Assembly (NCBI GenBank): GCA_937894585.1
Contig: CALBGO010000123.1
Span: forward strand, 1 to 29,295
Length of the DNA: 29,295 nucleotides
From: an uncultured Eubacterium sp.
GTDB taxonomy: Bacteria > Bacillota > Clostridia > Peptostreptococcales > Anaerovoracaceae
Direction: 5' to 3'
The translations under genes and the position numbers were made by a program. A model generated the notes under the pieces. It did not search any database. It was given only the letters and a program-made list of their open reading frames with translations, and was not told the origin of the DNA. This document shows, piece after piece, positions 13,743 through 21,399 of this stretch. The first letter of the stretch is position 1; each line of letters starts with the position of its first letter.

Positions 13743-14333
13743 TCAAAACCCCGCTTCTTCCAGGATTCTGTCAATCTCCACAAGTAAATCCTCTGTCTTA
13801 TGCCGCATACCCCTGGCACAGATTTTCGCGTCTTCGCTGCAGAGCAGACATTTCCGTCTGCCTGATCCAAGGTCCGCACGGCTGATACCGCCGGCTTCGG
13901 TTATCACATCCATATCAAACAGTCTCCCTAAGGCAGAACTGTCCTCAATTTCTACGGTCAGTTGTTTCACGGCTTCCGCGGTCAGTTCCTCTGTCTCCTG
14001 TACAATAAGATATCCTTCCGGTCCGGTCACAAGATCCCGCACTTCCCGGTGCAAAATCATTGCGGCAGGTCTGCCGAAAGCCGCCGGCTGCTCTTTCGAA
14101 TTTTTCTCATCATCAAAACCCCTCTCCCCATCGGAAAGTTTTTCCGCAAGAACCTCCATACCGTACCGCAAAGCTTTCCGGTAGGCACGCTTATCCTTCA
14201 CCGGTCCCGGAATATTCAAAGTTACAGAAACCAGCACACCTCCGTATTCGAAAAGAAGCTCCTTCTGGTGAGAAACCCTCTTTTCTCTGGAGTCCAAAAG
14301 CTCGGTCAATGTAACCTTTCTAATCTCATTCAT
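13743..14333 (-). CDS. citX: Apo-citrate lyase phosphoribosyl-dephospho-CoA transferase CitX (citramalate lyase assembly)
   Basis: CitX attaches the 2'-(5''-triphosphoribosyl)-3'-dephospho-CoA prosthetic group to the serine of the acyl carrier subunit CitD. The 196-residue product begins VTLTELLDSREKRVSHQKELL and carries the family hallmark ISRADLGSGRRKCLLCSEDAKICARGMRH near residues 149-177. A hydrophilic insertion (SDGERGFDDEKNSKEQP, about 67-83) makes it a little longer than usual. It overlaps the stop of citC by ATGA. It is the last gene of the lyase cluster, and the hairpin-rich repeat element follows within about 80 bases. Confidence 0.92.
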   Translation of the reverse strand: MNEIRKVTLTELLDSREKRVSHQKELLFEYGGVLVSVTLNIPGPVKDKRAYRKALRYGMEVLAEKLSDGERGFDDEKNSKEQPAAFGRPAAMILHREVRDLVTGPEGYLIVQETEELTAEAVKQLTVEIEDSSALGRLFDMDVITEAGGISRADLGSGRRKCLLCSEDAKICARGMRHKTEDLLVEIDRILEEAGF

Positions 14334-15607
14334 AGCTTTCCCTCCCGCGCCTCGCAGGAAGGCATTCCCTCCGCCATCTGCATATCGCGCGTCTCTCCTT
14401 CAGCAAGCCCATCGCGAAGCCGTAAAAGCATCTCTTCCCTCTTCAAATATTCTAAAGTGGTTTCCGGCAGCAGCAGCTCCAATGCGGAAGATTCCCCTAC
14501 CGCCTCCGCAGTCAGATTTCCGCTCCTCCAAAGGTCTGCAAGAACAGTCCGCACTTTTGTTGCGCTGACGGCTTCACCGCCTGCTTTCAGTCTTGGAATC
14601 TCTGTCACCGTGATTTTGTGTTTCGGCAGTCTTTCTTTTAATGTCTCATTATATACCGCTGTCACCTGCGAAAACGGTTCCGTTCCGACAAACCGCTCCG
14701 ATGCGGAAAGCGCCGGCGCAATACACGCCGCAAAAAGCTCTGCGTCAACAGCCGCATGGGCTTTTGCCAGATTTTCCTCTTTCGTAAAATAGCTTGGAAA
14801 AGTCAGATTGGATACGGCATAACGCCCGCCGGAAAGAACTTTCACATTTTCTAAATCCGCTGTTCCGAGCTGCAGCATAGCAAGCCGGTCCGAAAAAGGA
14901 AACAAAGATACATCTTCTTCCACCGCCAGCACAAAAACATATTTTTTTCGCGCCGCAGCCTGCTCAATCAGATATCGGTGTCCTTTTGTAAACGGATTGC
15001 AGTTCATCACCAGAACGCCGGCTTCGGACCCATTCAAATCCTGCGATACGGATTTTCGTACCGCAGCAAGCCGCTTCATATATTCGTTCACACCGGATTC
15101 ACCCCACTCAAGAAGTGTCGCATAAGGGCGTGCCCCGGCGACACGGCGAAACCCCAAACCTATGAACTGTCCGGCTTTTTCAGGCTTTGTAAAAAGATAC
15201 AGTGTTCTGTGTCCCCGCTCTCTTGCAATGCCGAAGAGGTGAGTCAGTACCTTTGCCGTAAGATCCTCTCCCTGAAAATCAGGGTCTACTGCCATACCCT
15301 GTATCATATCACCTTTCAGACTGCCGGTTGCCGCAAGACGCCTGCCGCAGCCTGCACCGTTACTTCCGAAGCCGCCAATGCCTCCAAAGGTGCCGTTAAC
15401 TCCGAGTTTCGCAGTGCTTCCGGCTGTACCGCCGGTTCCGAGTCCCGCAGTACTTCTGAATCCGCCGGTACTTTCAAAGGTGCTGAAGCTTCCCGATTCC
15501 GCACAAAATACCCCGGCAGTGTAATCCACTCCCTGCGGCTCGGACAATCCGCACTTTGCAAGCAGTTCCGCGGCACAATTCATTTTAATTTCTTCCACAT
15601 AAAACAT
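14330..15607 (-). CDS. citC: [Citrate/citramalate lyase] acetate:SH-ACP ligase CitC, with a glycine-rich repeat insertion
   Basis: CitC acetylates the thiol of the CitD prosthetic group with ATP and acetate, activating the lyase. Of its 425 residues, the N-terminal GNAT-like domain has LAATGSLKGDMIQGMAVDPDFQGE and TKPEKAGQFIGLGFR. The C-terminal nucleotidyltransferase domain begins GVLVMNCNPFTKGHRYLIEQA and contains FVGTEPFSQVTAVYNETLK. Usual length is about 340-350. The excess is largely a Gly/Ser/Thr-rich insertion at about residues 40-88, in the N-terminal domain just before the LAATGS strand, made of 12-residue repeats. AGAGGAAG precedes the ATG. It starts 124 bases after citF, across a strong hairpin. 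Confidence 0.92.
   Translation of the reverse strand: MFYVEEIKMNCAAELLAKCGLSEPQGVDYTAGVFCAESGSFSTFESTGGFRSTAGLGTGGTAGSTAKLGVNGTFGGIGGFGSNGAGCGRRLAATGSLKGDMIQGMAVDPDFQGEDLTAKVLTHLFGIARERGHRTLYLFTKPEKAGQFIGLGFRRVAGARPYATLLEWGESGVNEYMKRLAAVRKSVSQDLNGSEAGVLVMNCNPFTKGHRYLIEQAAARKKYVFVLAVEEDVSLFPFSDRLAMLQLGTADLENVKVLSGGRYAVSNLTFPSYFTKEENLAKAHAAVDAELFAACIAPALSASERFVGTEPFSQVTAVYNETLKERLPKHKITVTEIPRLKAGGEAVSATKVRTVLADLWRSGNLTAEAVGESSALELLLPETTLEYLKREEMLLRLRDGLAEGETRDMQMAEGMPSCEAREGKL
15353..15460 (-). repeat. 36-bp tandem repeat inside citC
   Basis: Three consecutive 12-residue units occupy CitC residues 50-85: FRSTAGLGTGGT, AGSTAKLGVNGT and FGGIGGFGSNGA. The DNA copies are recognisably related but diverged. 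Less regular Ser/Thr/Gly-rich sequence continues on either side. Related CitC proteins lack this segment, so it is probably an expansion in this lineage. Confidence 0.65.
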
Positions 15608-15681
15608 AATATCTTCCTCTTGCAGTTATACGCCTTCCAAAATACATCTTTTCTGCACAGCTTTTTAGCTTTCCAAATTCA

Positions 15682-15727
15682 AAAGTTGTGCAAAGCTGTC
15701 GGCATTTTTGCGGCTCTGCACAACTTT
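15682..15727 (-). other. Hairpin between citF and citC
   Basis: An 11-base perfect stem AAAGTTGTGCA/TGCACAACTTT begins 5 bases after the citF stop on the minus strand. There is only a short T-run after it, so partial termination or 3'-end protection of the citDEF message is more likely than full termination. Part of its sequence (ACAGCTTT) can pair instead with AAAAAGCTGT just downstream. Confidence 0.6.
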
Positions 15728-15731
15728 ATTT

Positions 15732-17141
15732 CTATTTTACAGGCACATTATAGATGGTGTCAAGGAGCGTTCCGTCGCGATAAAGGACTTTTGCCACTTC
15801 TTTATCGCCCAGAACCGGTTTTCTCGGTTTTCCGTTCAGTTTTACCGCATCGTCTCTCAGGGTTCTGATATCCACGACAGGAAGACCGGCTGCTCTAAAT
15901 CGTTCAGAAAGTTCCGGACGCAGCGGATTAACTGCGATACCTCTTTGCGTTACCAGCACATCAACGGTATTTCCCGGTGTGGATTTACAGATTACTTCAT
16001 CCACAACAATCGGCAGACGGGCTCTGGATAACGGCGCCACAATCATCGCCATTTTTGCACCGGCAGCAGTATCACTGTGACCGCCGCTTCCGCCCATAAT
16101 ATATCCGTTAGAATCGGTATGTACATTGACATTAAAATTCGTATCAATTTCTGTTGCGCCCAGAATCACTACATCCAGGCTGTCCACCGCACTGCTCTTT
16201 GCAGTCGGACTTGCATAGCGGGAGCCGCTGATTTCCATATGATGCAGATTGGTTCTGATGGATTCAACCGCACCCAGATCAAAACACTGCACATCGTACA
16301 AAGCTTTGAAGCAGCCGCTATTCAGCATATCTACCATATAGCTTGTGATGCCGCCCAATCCGTAACTTCCTTTGATATTTTTGCGCAGCATAATGTCCTG
16401 CAGATATTTTGCAGCTGCAAGAGAAGCCCCGCCTGCACCGGTCTGGAAAGAAAAACCGTCCACAAGAAGTCCCGATGCTTCAATCGCTCTTGCTGCATAG
16501 TCTGCAATCACAAGACCCACCGGATCTTTTGTGATTTTGGTTGTGCCGGATACAATGCCGGAAGGCTCGCCGATTTTATCCACGCATACCACATAATCAA
16601 TGTAATCTTCACTGATAGAAGCGTCAACCAGCGGATATTCTGCTAAATTGTCCGTAATGACCACACTTTTCTTTGCATACATAGCGTCGGCAAAGGCATA
16701 GCCTAAAGAACCGCAGGCGGATTTACCGGTTTTACCGGTGCAGTTTCCCATTGGATCTGCCGTCGGCGCCGCGATAAAAGCAACATCGATCGGAGATTTT
16801 CCGCTGATGATATCACTTGGTCTGCCGCCGTGTGTTCTGAAAATCACAGGCTTCTCCAAAATTCCTTCGCTGACGGCACGCCCGACCACACCGCCGATGT
16901 AATCGGTTTCAATGCCGGTAATCACACCGTCTCTGATATATTCAATAAACGGCTCGTGGGTATCGAAGATGGAACTGATATTGACATTCAGATCCCTGAT
17001 GCCCAGTTCGCTGACAGCATCCATCACCATCACTGCCACCATATCTCCGTTTCGAAGGTGGTGGTGGAAAGAAACCGTCATCCCGTCTGAAAGTCCGGAA
17101 AGACGAATGGCTTCTTTGATGTCTTTTACTAATTTGTTCAT
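15732..17141 (-). CDS. citF: Citrate/citramalate lyase alpha subunit (CoA-transferase type), CitF
   Basis: The alpha subunit exchanges the acetyl group on the acyl carrier thioester for citrate or citramalate. The 469-residue protein starts MNKLVKDIKEAIRLSGL and has the family signature TVSFHHHLRNGD. It also has TDYIGGVVGRAVSEG, RTHGGRPSDIISGK and the CoA-transferase-like GSGGHSDTAAGAKM and NPLRPEL near the C terminus. The frame is open 32 codons further upstream. The ATG at 17141 is preferred because of a G-rich ribosome binding site 7 bases before it and agreement with the family N terminus. Its position within a complete methylaspartate pathway indicates that the natural substrate is (S)-citramalate. 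The sequence alone does not separate the two activities. Confidence 0.93.
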   Translation of the reverse strand: MNKLVKDIKEAIRLSGLSDGMTVSFHHHLRNGDMVAVMVMDAVSELGIRDLNVNISSIFDTHEPFIEYIRDGVITGIETDYIGGVVGRAVSEGILEKPVIFRTHGGRPSDIISGKSPIDVAFIAAPTADPMGNCTGKTGKSACGSLGYAFADAMYAKKSVVITDNLAEYPLVDASISEDYIDYVVCVDKIGEPSGIVSGTTKITKDPVGLVIADYAARAIEASGLLVDGFSFQTGAGGASLAAAKYLQDIMLRKNIKGSYGLGGITSYMVDMLNSGCFKALYDVQCFDLGAVESIRTNLHHMEISGSRYASPTAKSSAVDSLDVVILGATEIDTNFNVNVHTDSNGYIMGGSGGHSDTAAGAKMAMIVAPLSRARLPIVVDEVICKSTPGNTVDVLVTQRGIAVNPLRPELSERFRAAGLPVVDIRTLRDDAVKLNGKPRKPVLGDKEVAKVLYRDGTLLDTIYNVPVK

Positions 17142-17158
17142 TCTATAACCCCCCAACA

Positions 17159-17235
17159 GTCTGCCCCCCTGACTGATTACAGCCGGACAGACTTTATACT
17201 GCCGTGCCCCGCAGGCTGTCAAAACAGCCCGGCAC
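17159..17235 (-). other. Paired hairpins between citE and citF
   Basis: Two stems lie in the 106-base gap. At 17204-17235 GTGCC/GGCAC encloses GGCTGT/ACAGCC with a TTTG loop. At 17159-17193 AGTCTG pairs with CAGACT. Neither is followed by a T-run. They are likely RNA-stability or translation-tuning structures that set subunit ratios. Confidence 0.5.
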
Positions 17236-17247
17236 AAATTGTAAATA

Positions 17248-18111
17248 TTACAGTTTTCCCATTTCTTCCGCTGCTTTCAGCACCTGTTCAGCTCTTGACA
17301 CAATCGGCGCGTCAATCATCTTGCCGCGGAGAGAAACCACGCCTTTGCCTTCTGCTTTCGCTTTTTCAATCGTCGCAAAAACATCTTTGGCATATTGGAT
17401 TTCCTCATCGGTCGGGCTGAAAATTTCGTTGATAAAGCGGACATGACGCGGAGAAATGGAGGATTTTCCGGAAAATCCCAGACTCTTTGCAAAGGCTGCA
17501 TCTTCGATGAGTCCGTCATAATCTTCCACATCGGTCCACGGTGTATCGTATACATCGATTCCTGCTGCACGAGCCGCCATAACCATACGGCTTCTGGCAT
17601 AGAAAATTTCTTTGCCTTCTTTGGTACGCTTACACTGAAGATCTGCGGTCAGGTCTTCTGCGCCCAGGAAAATTGCAGTAACTCTCGGGTCGGACGATGC
17701 AATTTCAAAAGCCTTTTCCACACCCAGAGCAGTTTCGATCAGAGGAATCAATTTGACAGTACCCTTTTCGATTCCCGCCTTTTCCTCTTCCGCTGCGATA
17801 GCCGCAGATATGATCTTTACATCTTCTGCACCGCTGACTTTGGTCGGCATAATCATATCCGGCTTTACCGGCACAATATACGCCAGATCCTTCTGCCAGT
17901 AAGGACTATCAATAGGGTTGATACGGACGATAACTTCGTGTGTAAAGCCTAAATCCCGAATGGCATTGCGCACTAAAATTCTGGCAGAGTCCTTTTCTGT
18001 CGGCGCAACCGCATCTTCCAAATCCAAAATCATACTGTCCGCACCGAGAAAATCGGCATTCAGCAGCATATTGGCGCTGTTTCCGGGGAAAAATAGCATA
18101 CTTCTTCTCAT
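17248..18111 (-). CDS. citE: Citrate/citramalate lyase beta subunit, CitE
   Basis: CitE cleaves the citryl- or citramalyl-thioester carried on CitD, releasing oxaloacetate or pyruvate and leaving acetyl-ACP. The 287-residue protein begins MRRSMLFFPGNSANMLLNADFLGADSMILDLEDAV, the family start. It continues with VIVRINPIDS, LIPLIETALGVEKAFEIA and AIFLGAEDLTADL, the Mg-binding acidic positions of the HpcH/HpaI/CitE TIM barrel. The start at 18111 has AAAGGAG upstream and follows the citD stop after one base. In this pathway the product is expected to be pyruvate from citramalate. Confidence 0.94.
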   Translation of the reverse strand: MRRSMLFFPGNSANMLLNADFLGADSMILDLEDAVAPTEKDSARILVRNAIRDLGFTHEVIVRINPIDSPYWQKDLAYIVPVKPDMIMPTKVSGAEDVKIISAAIAAEEEKAGIEKGTVKLIPLIETALGVEKAFEIASSDPRVTAIFLGAEDLTADLQCKRTKEGKEIFYARSRMVMAARAAGIDVYDTPWTDVEDYDGLIEDAAFAKSLGFSGKSSISPRHVRFINEIFSPTDEEIQYAKDVFATIEKAKAEGKGVVSLRGKMIDAPIVSRAEQVLKAAEEMGKL

Positions 18112-18112
18112 T

Positions 18113-18385
18113 TTACTCTTCTCCTTTCCCGCGGCAGACTGCCGTTTCCACTCTGGCTCTGATGGTACATTCCACTGCGCCTCTGTCGCTTGCAATGACT
18201 TTTACATCCGTTACCGCAAGGCCTTTGAGCGTGTCTTTGATTACTTCTTCAATTTCTTTTCCAAACTGCTCGTAAACCACCGAGGTTAAAGAAAGTTCAA
18301 TGCCGCTGCCCGCAGGAAGCGGTTCAATTTCCACATAAATATCGCTGGACTCCACCGTTCCTGCGCATGCACTTTTTATAATCAT
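18113..18385 (-). CDS. citD: Citrate/citramalate lyase acyl carrier protein (gamma subunit), CitD
   Basis: This 90-residue protein is the acyl carrier of the lyase. It holds the phosphoribosyl-dephospho-CoA group on Ser 14, which lies in the conserved GTVESSDIYVEI segment (residues 9-20). It continues with YEQFGKEIEEVI and DRGAVECTIRARVETA, as in other CitD proteins, and its length is normal for the family. The acetylated thiol at the end of the prosthetic arm passes the substrate between CitF and CitE. It is the first gene of the citDEFCX block, and a strange repeat-filled spacer lies upstream. Confidence 0.93.
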   Translation of the reverse strand: MIIKSACAGTVESSDIYVEIEPLPAGSGIELSLTSVVYEQFGKEIEEVIKDTLKGLAVTDVKVIASDRGAVECTIRARVETAVCRGKGEE

Positions 18386-18399
18386 ATTCCCTTACCTCC

Positions 18400-18655
18400 T
18401 ATCTGTTATTTATATATATTTCTGCCTATTATGTATTTATATTTGCCTTCGAATTTATATCTGTATTTGTATCCGCGTTTATAATTGCGGCTGCATCTAT
18501 ATTTATATTTATATTTGCACTTGCAACTGTATTTGTATTTATGTTTACATTCGCATTTATGATTGCGGCTGTATCCGCACTTGCTCTTACATTCACCTTT
18601 ACATTTGTGTTTATATCTGTATTTTTATTGTACTGTATATCTTATCTGCGTTTAT
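18400..18655 (-). repeat. Degenerate hexanucleotide repeat between citG and citD
   Basis: The 282-base spacer is almost entirely made of six-base units. On the minus strand they read AAT-ATA, AAT-ACA, AAT-GTA, GAT-ACA and the like, and remain open for about 60 codons as an (Asn/Asp/Ser)-(Ile/Thr/Val/Ala) dipeptide repeat ending in TAA. A longer unit beginning GAT(G/A)CAGCCGCAAT occurs twice, about 80 bases apart. There is no ATG in the open frame and no ribosome binding site, so I do not call a gene. No other feature is visible in this spacer. Confidence 0.75.
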
Positions 18656-18667
18656 GCCCAAATCATA

Positions 18668-19837
18668 TTAAAATTTCGTTTTTAGCTCCTGTGAAAACAG
18701 ACTGTGCAGCATAACGGTCAGCGCCAGTAAATCCGCACTGCCGCCGGGACTTAGATTTTTCTTAATACAGGCTCGGTCAAATGCCCGAACACGCTCCAGC
18801 ACTTTCTCCTCTGCTCCTCTAAAGTCCTCCTGCAAAATTTCCTCGGCCTGCCTGCGCATAAAACACAGTCCCTCTTTACCGCCCCGGTGTACTGCATTGC
18901 TGTCTTCCGTTTTTGTCATCAGAATCAAAAGCGTCCGAATCAGTGCAGTGTTTTCGGAAAGCCCCAAATTCAGAGATTCCAAAAGTGCAGGATAGCCTGC
19001 CTCAAAGACAGATGAAAAACCGGAAAGGGCCTCTTTGCGAATACCGCCTGTTCTTTCTTCCCGAAACACTCTTGCGCCGTTGGTATCAGAGGGATTCTTC
19101 GCTTTCAGCAGTTGTTCCGCAGCCTCTTTACACCGTCTCTGCAGCTTCTGCAAGTTCTGTAATCTCTGCATTTCCGACATATCCTGCGTCTCCGACAGAT
19201 TCTGCGCCTCCTGCGATTTGTGCATTTTTTGCAGCTTCCGTATCCTCCGAAATTCTTGCTGCATTTGCACCTCCCTCAGATTTGGAAAACTTTGCGGATT
19301 CAGCTGTTTCCGCGACTCTGAAAAGCCTTGCTGTTTCCACAGTCCCGGTATTTCCTCCTCCGCTGCCAGCTGTCCGATGCAGAAGCACAGAATTCCCATG
19401 GAAAAAATCACGCCTTTGTGGGTATTGACGCCTCCGGTTACAGCGTACATATCATCTTCCGCCGCAAGTCCCGCTGACCGAAGTTTCTGTAGTCCGCTGT
19501 CACATTCACCGCCGCCGCTGCTCAGAAGACAGCCCGTTTCCAATCTTTTACACGCTCTGCCCCTTTCAAATCCCAGCATTACGCATCGCGCAAAATACGG
19601 TTCCAAAGCCCTACTGCTTGCCAAAAACAGCGGATAGTCCATATCCCGATGGGCTCCGCTGTTTTCCCGATCCACAAGACCCGGCTTTGGTGTAACAGCC
19701 GCTTCTGTTTTTAATGCCGCCGCCGCCAGACTGCCGATATACTTGCAGAAAGACTGCTGCGACACACTGCTTTCAGCGCTGCTCGCAAATGCCCCTGTCC
19801 TGCAGGTCTTGCATTTATCGTAACTTTTCTTATGCAT
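18668..19837 (-). CDS. citG: Triphosphoribosyl-dephospho-CoA synthase CitG, with a Gln-rich insertion
   Basis: CitG makes the precursor of the lyase prosthetic group from dephospho-CoA and ATP. The 389-residue protein shows the family motifs EAAVTPKPGLVDRENSGAH (45-63) with DMDYPLFLASS, then VTGGVNTHKGVIFSMGIL (133-150). Later come TEDSNAVHRGGKEG (310-323) and KNLSPGGSADLLALTVML (360-377). Typical CitG is about 280-300 residues. The extra length includes a long N-terminal lead and a charged Gln/Leu-rich insertion at about 165-240, placed between the two conserved halves. It overlaps the mal gene by 8 bases (ATGCATAA), which suggests translational coupling. A regular SD is lacking. Confidence 0.9.
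   Translation of the reverse strand: MHKKSYDKCKTCRTGAFASSAESSVSQQSFCKYIGSLAAAALKTEAAVTPKPGLVDRENSGAHRDMDYPLFLASSRALEPYFARCVMLGFERGRACKRLETGCLLSSGGGECDSGLQKLRSAGLAAEDDMYAVTGGVNTHKGVIFSMGILCFCIGQLAAEEEIPGLWKQQGFSESRKQLNPQSFPNLREVQMQQEFRRIRKLQKMHKSQEAQNLSETQDMSEMQRLQNLQKLQRRCKEAAEQLLKAKNPSDTNGARVFREERTGGIRKEALSGFSSVFEAGYPALLESLNLGLSENTALIRTLLILMTKTEDSNAVHRGGKEGLCFMRRQAEEILQEDFRGAEEKVLERVRAFDRACIKKNLSPGGSADLLALTVMLHSLFSQELKTKF
19130..19270 (-). repeat. Degenerate 9-bp repeat inside citG
   Basis: About 15 imperfect 9-base units read TCTGCNNNT on the plus strand. On the coding strand this gives CAG-NNN-NTG-like triplets and a protein stretch rich in Gln, Leu, Met and Ser (for example LQNLQKLQ). 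It coincides with the part of CitG that has no counterpart in the family pattern. Its outer limits are blurred by divergence. Confidence 0.65.
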
Positions 19838-21077
19838 TTTTTGCCTTCATGCAGGCGAGAATTCTCTGCATTTCGTTATAGACAATCATATAGCCTTCGT
19901 CTACGCCCATGCCCGGCTTTGCCAGAATCTGATCCGGCTGCGTTGCCATAGCCACATTGACACAAACCTGTGCGGAACGGTCTGTTTCGTTGCAGGTGCC
20001 GCCCTGGTATGCGCCGATTCCTTTTTCTTTACAATAGATAACTGCCTCTGCAATATTATTGATGCCGCCCAGATCCGGTGTCTTGATCTGCACCATATGC
20101 CCTGCCTTGTTGTCAGCAAAGTATTTGATATCCTCGAGGGTATTGCACCATTCATCTGCAACCAGCTCCACCTCGATGCCGCGGCGGTCGATTTCGGCCG
20201 TCAGACCTTTCAGCGCAAGCATCTGCGCTTCTCTTTCTTCGGCATCCATCGGACCTTCAATCCGCAGTTTGAACGGTTTTGCCGCTTCTGCCAGTGTTTC
20301 GATATAGTCGGCCATTCCTGTGTAGTTATGAACACCGAATGCCATGCCGATGGTACCGTACACATCGATATGCAGCACAGGCTGATAGTCCTCTGTATGA
20401 CGGAGCTTCAAAATTCTGTCTCTCAGCCATTTTACATAATCCAGCAGAATCCCGCCGTCTTTGCCCAGCTTAGTCTCAACATTGTTGATCAGCGCATGAG
20501 GCAGAACATCCGCGCCCTTCATGATCATTTTATCGGAATTGTCATAACGGCTGTCGCCTGACTGTGTGAAGATCGGAATCGGACGATATTCCGGATGCAG
20601 CCCGTATTCCTCAGCAATAACCTCGCACATCAGCTTTTTCTGCGCTTTTGCAACCGCATCTAAAATCGCCTGCGTCACACCATATCGAATCGCTGTGTGC
20701 AGCCGCTTTCCATCAACCTCCACAGCCTCCACGGCTTCTGTCATTTGACGAAATGTCGTAATTTCCTTGCCAACAAGAACCGGCGCCACGTCGTTTTCAA
20801 TCACCGGAATAAAATCCTTTGCTAAAAATAATGGGTCTCTTCCGCCCGCACCGCTGTACTGCACTGCCGCGCAGTCACCAAAAGCTACCTGACCGTCTTC
20901 TAAAACCAGCATCACGGAAATGGATTCGCCTGCCTGACGAACCGCCTTAAACCCTTCCGTTACAGGCTCTCCCACATAGGCAGAACCGTCAGATACAGCG
21001 CCTTTTTTAATTGCTCTCTGGTCATCAAAGAAGAAACCAGTTCTTCCTGCAGAGCAAACGATTTTTGTGATTTTCAT
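19830..21077 (-). CDS. mal: Methylaspartate ammonia-lyase (3-methylaspartase)
   Basis: This enzyme eliminates ammonia from (2S,3S)-3-methylaspartate to give mesaconate, the second step of glutamate fermentation by the methylaspartate route. The 415-residue length is typical. It is an enolase-superfamily protein. The Mg ligands are visible as Asp 238 (HIDVYG), Glu 274 (RIEGP) and Asp 308 (VADEW). The catalytic base Lys 332 lies in VQIKTPDLGGI and His 194 in LPHALI, matching the residues described for the Clostridium tetanomorphum enzyme. The start has AGAGG 9 bases upstream. It lies downstream of glmE across a structured 322-base spacer. Confidence 0.96.
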   Translation of the reverse strand: MKITKIVCSAGRTGFFFDDQRAIKKGAVSDGSAYVGEPVTEGFKAVRQAGESISVMLVLEDGQVAFGDCAAVQYSGAGGRDPLFLAKDFIPVIENDVAPVLVGKEITTFRQMTEAVEAVEVDGKRLHTAIRYGVTQAILDAVAKAQKKLMCEVIAEEYGLHPEYRPIPIFTQSGDSRYDNSDKMIMKGADVLPHALINNVETKLGKDGGILLDYVKWLRDRILKLRHTEDYQPVLHIDVYGTIGMAFGVHNYTGMADYIETLAEAAKPFKLRIEGPMDAEEREAQMLALKGLTAEIDRRGIEVELVADEWCNTLEDIKYFADNKAGHMVQIKTPDLGGINNIAEAVIYCKEKGIGAYQGGTCNETDRSAQVCVNVAMATQPDQILAKPGMGVDEGYMIVYNEMQRILACMKAKNA

Positions 21078-21115
21078 TGCCAGTTACCTCTCTTTTCTCT
21101 GTATAGAATCCGCCG

Positions 21116-21304
21116 TTTTGACAAAATCCGTTTTTCAGTGATTCTGTCAAAAAATATGTATTTTGCATTAAATCGCAGCTTTTCCACTGCCATGTATGAC
21201 AAAGCGGACAGATTTCAAAAAAATGCCGGCTTTGTCATAATTTCAGATCATTTCGATTGCCGGAATCGACAAACCTCTGTCGGTTTGTTAGTTCCGGCAT
21301 TTTT
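21116..21304 (-). promoter_or_regulatory. Structured spacer between glmE and mal with alternative hairpins
   Basis: Read on the minus strand, hairpin A (21258-21299) pairs TGCCGGAA with TTCCGGCA around an inner ACAAACC/GGTTTGT stem. Hairpin B (21195-21239) pairs TATGACAAAGC with GCTTTGTCATA. Hairpin C (21116-21152) pairs TTTTGACA with TGTCAAAA. The sequence AAAAATGCCGG at the 5' side of A (21294-21304) is also complementary over 11 bases to CCGGCATTTTT in the loop of B (21219-21229), which ends in seven T. The A and B folds and this terminator-like fold cannot coexist. It could be a terminator for glmSLE, an attenuator for mal-citG, or both. No clear sigma-A promoter for mal was found. Confidence 0.6.
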
Positions 21305-21399
21305 CTCTAAAAACCCGGCTGTCCCATGCCGGTCTGTACCGCCGTGTCAGCTTCACTTCTGTAATCACCTTATGTTGAGACAGTCCTGCTGCACGTTTT

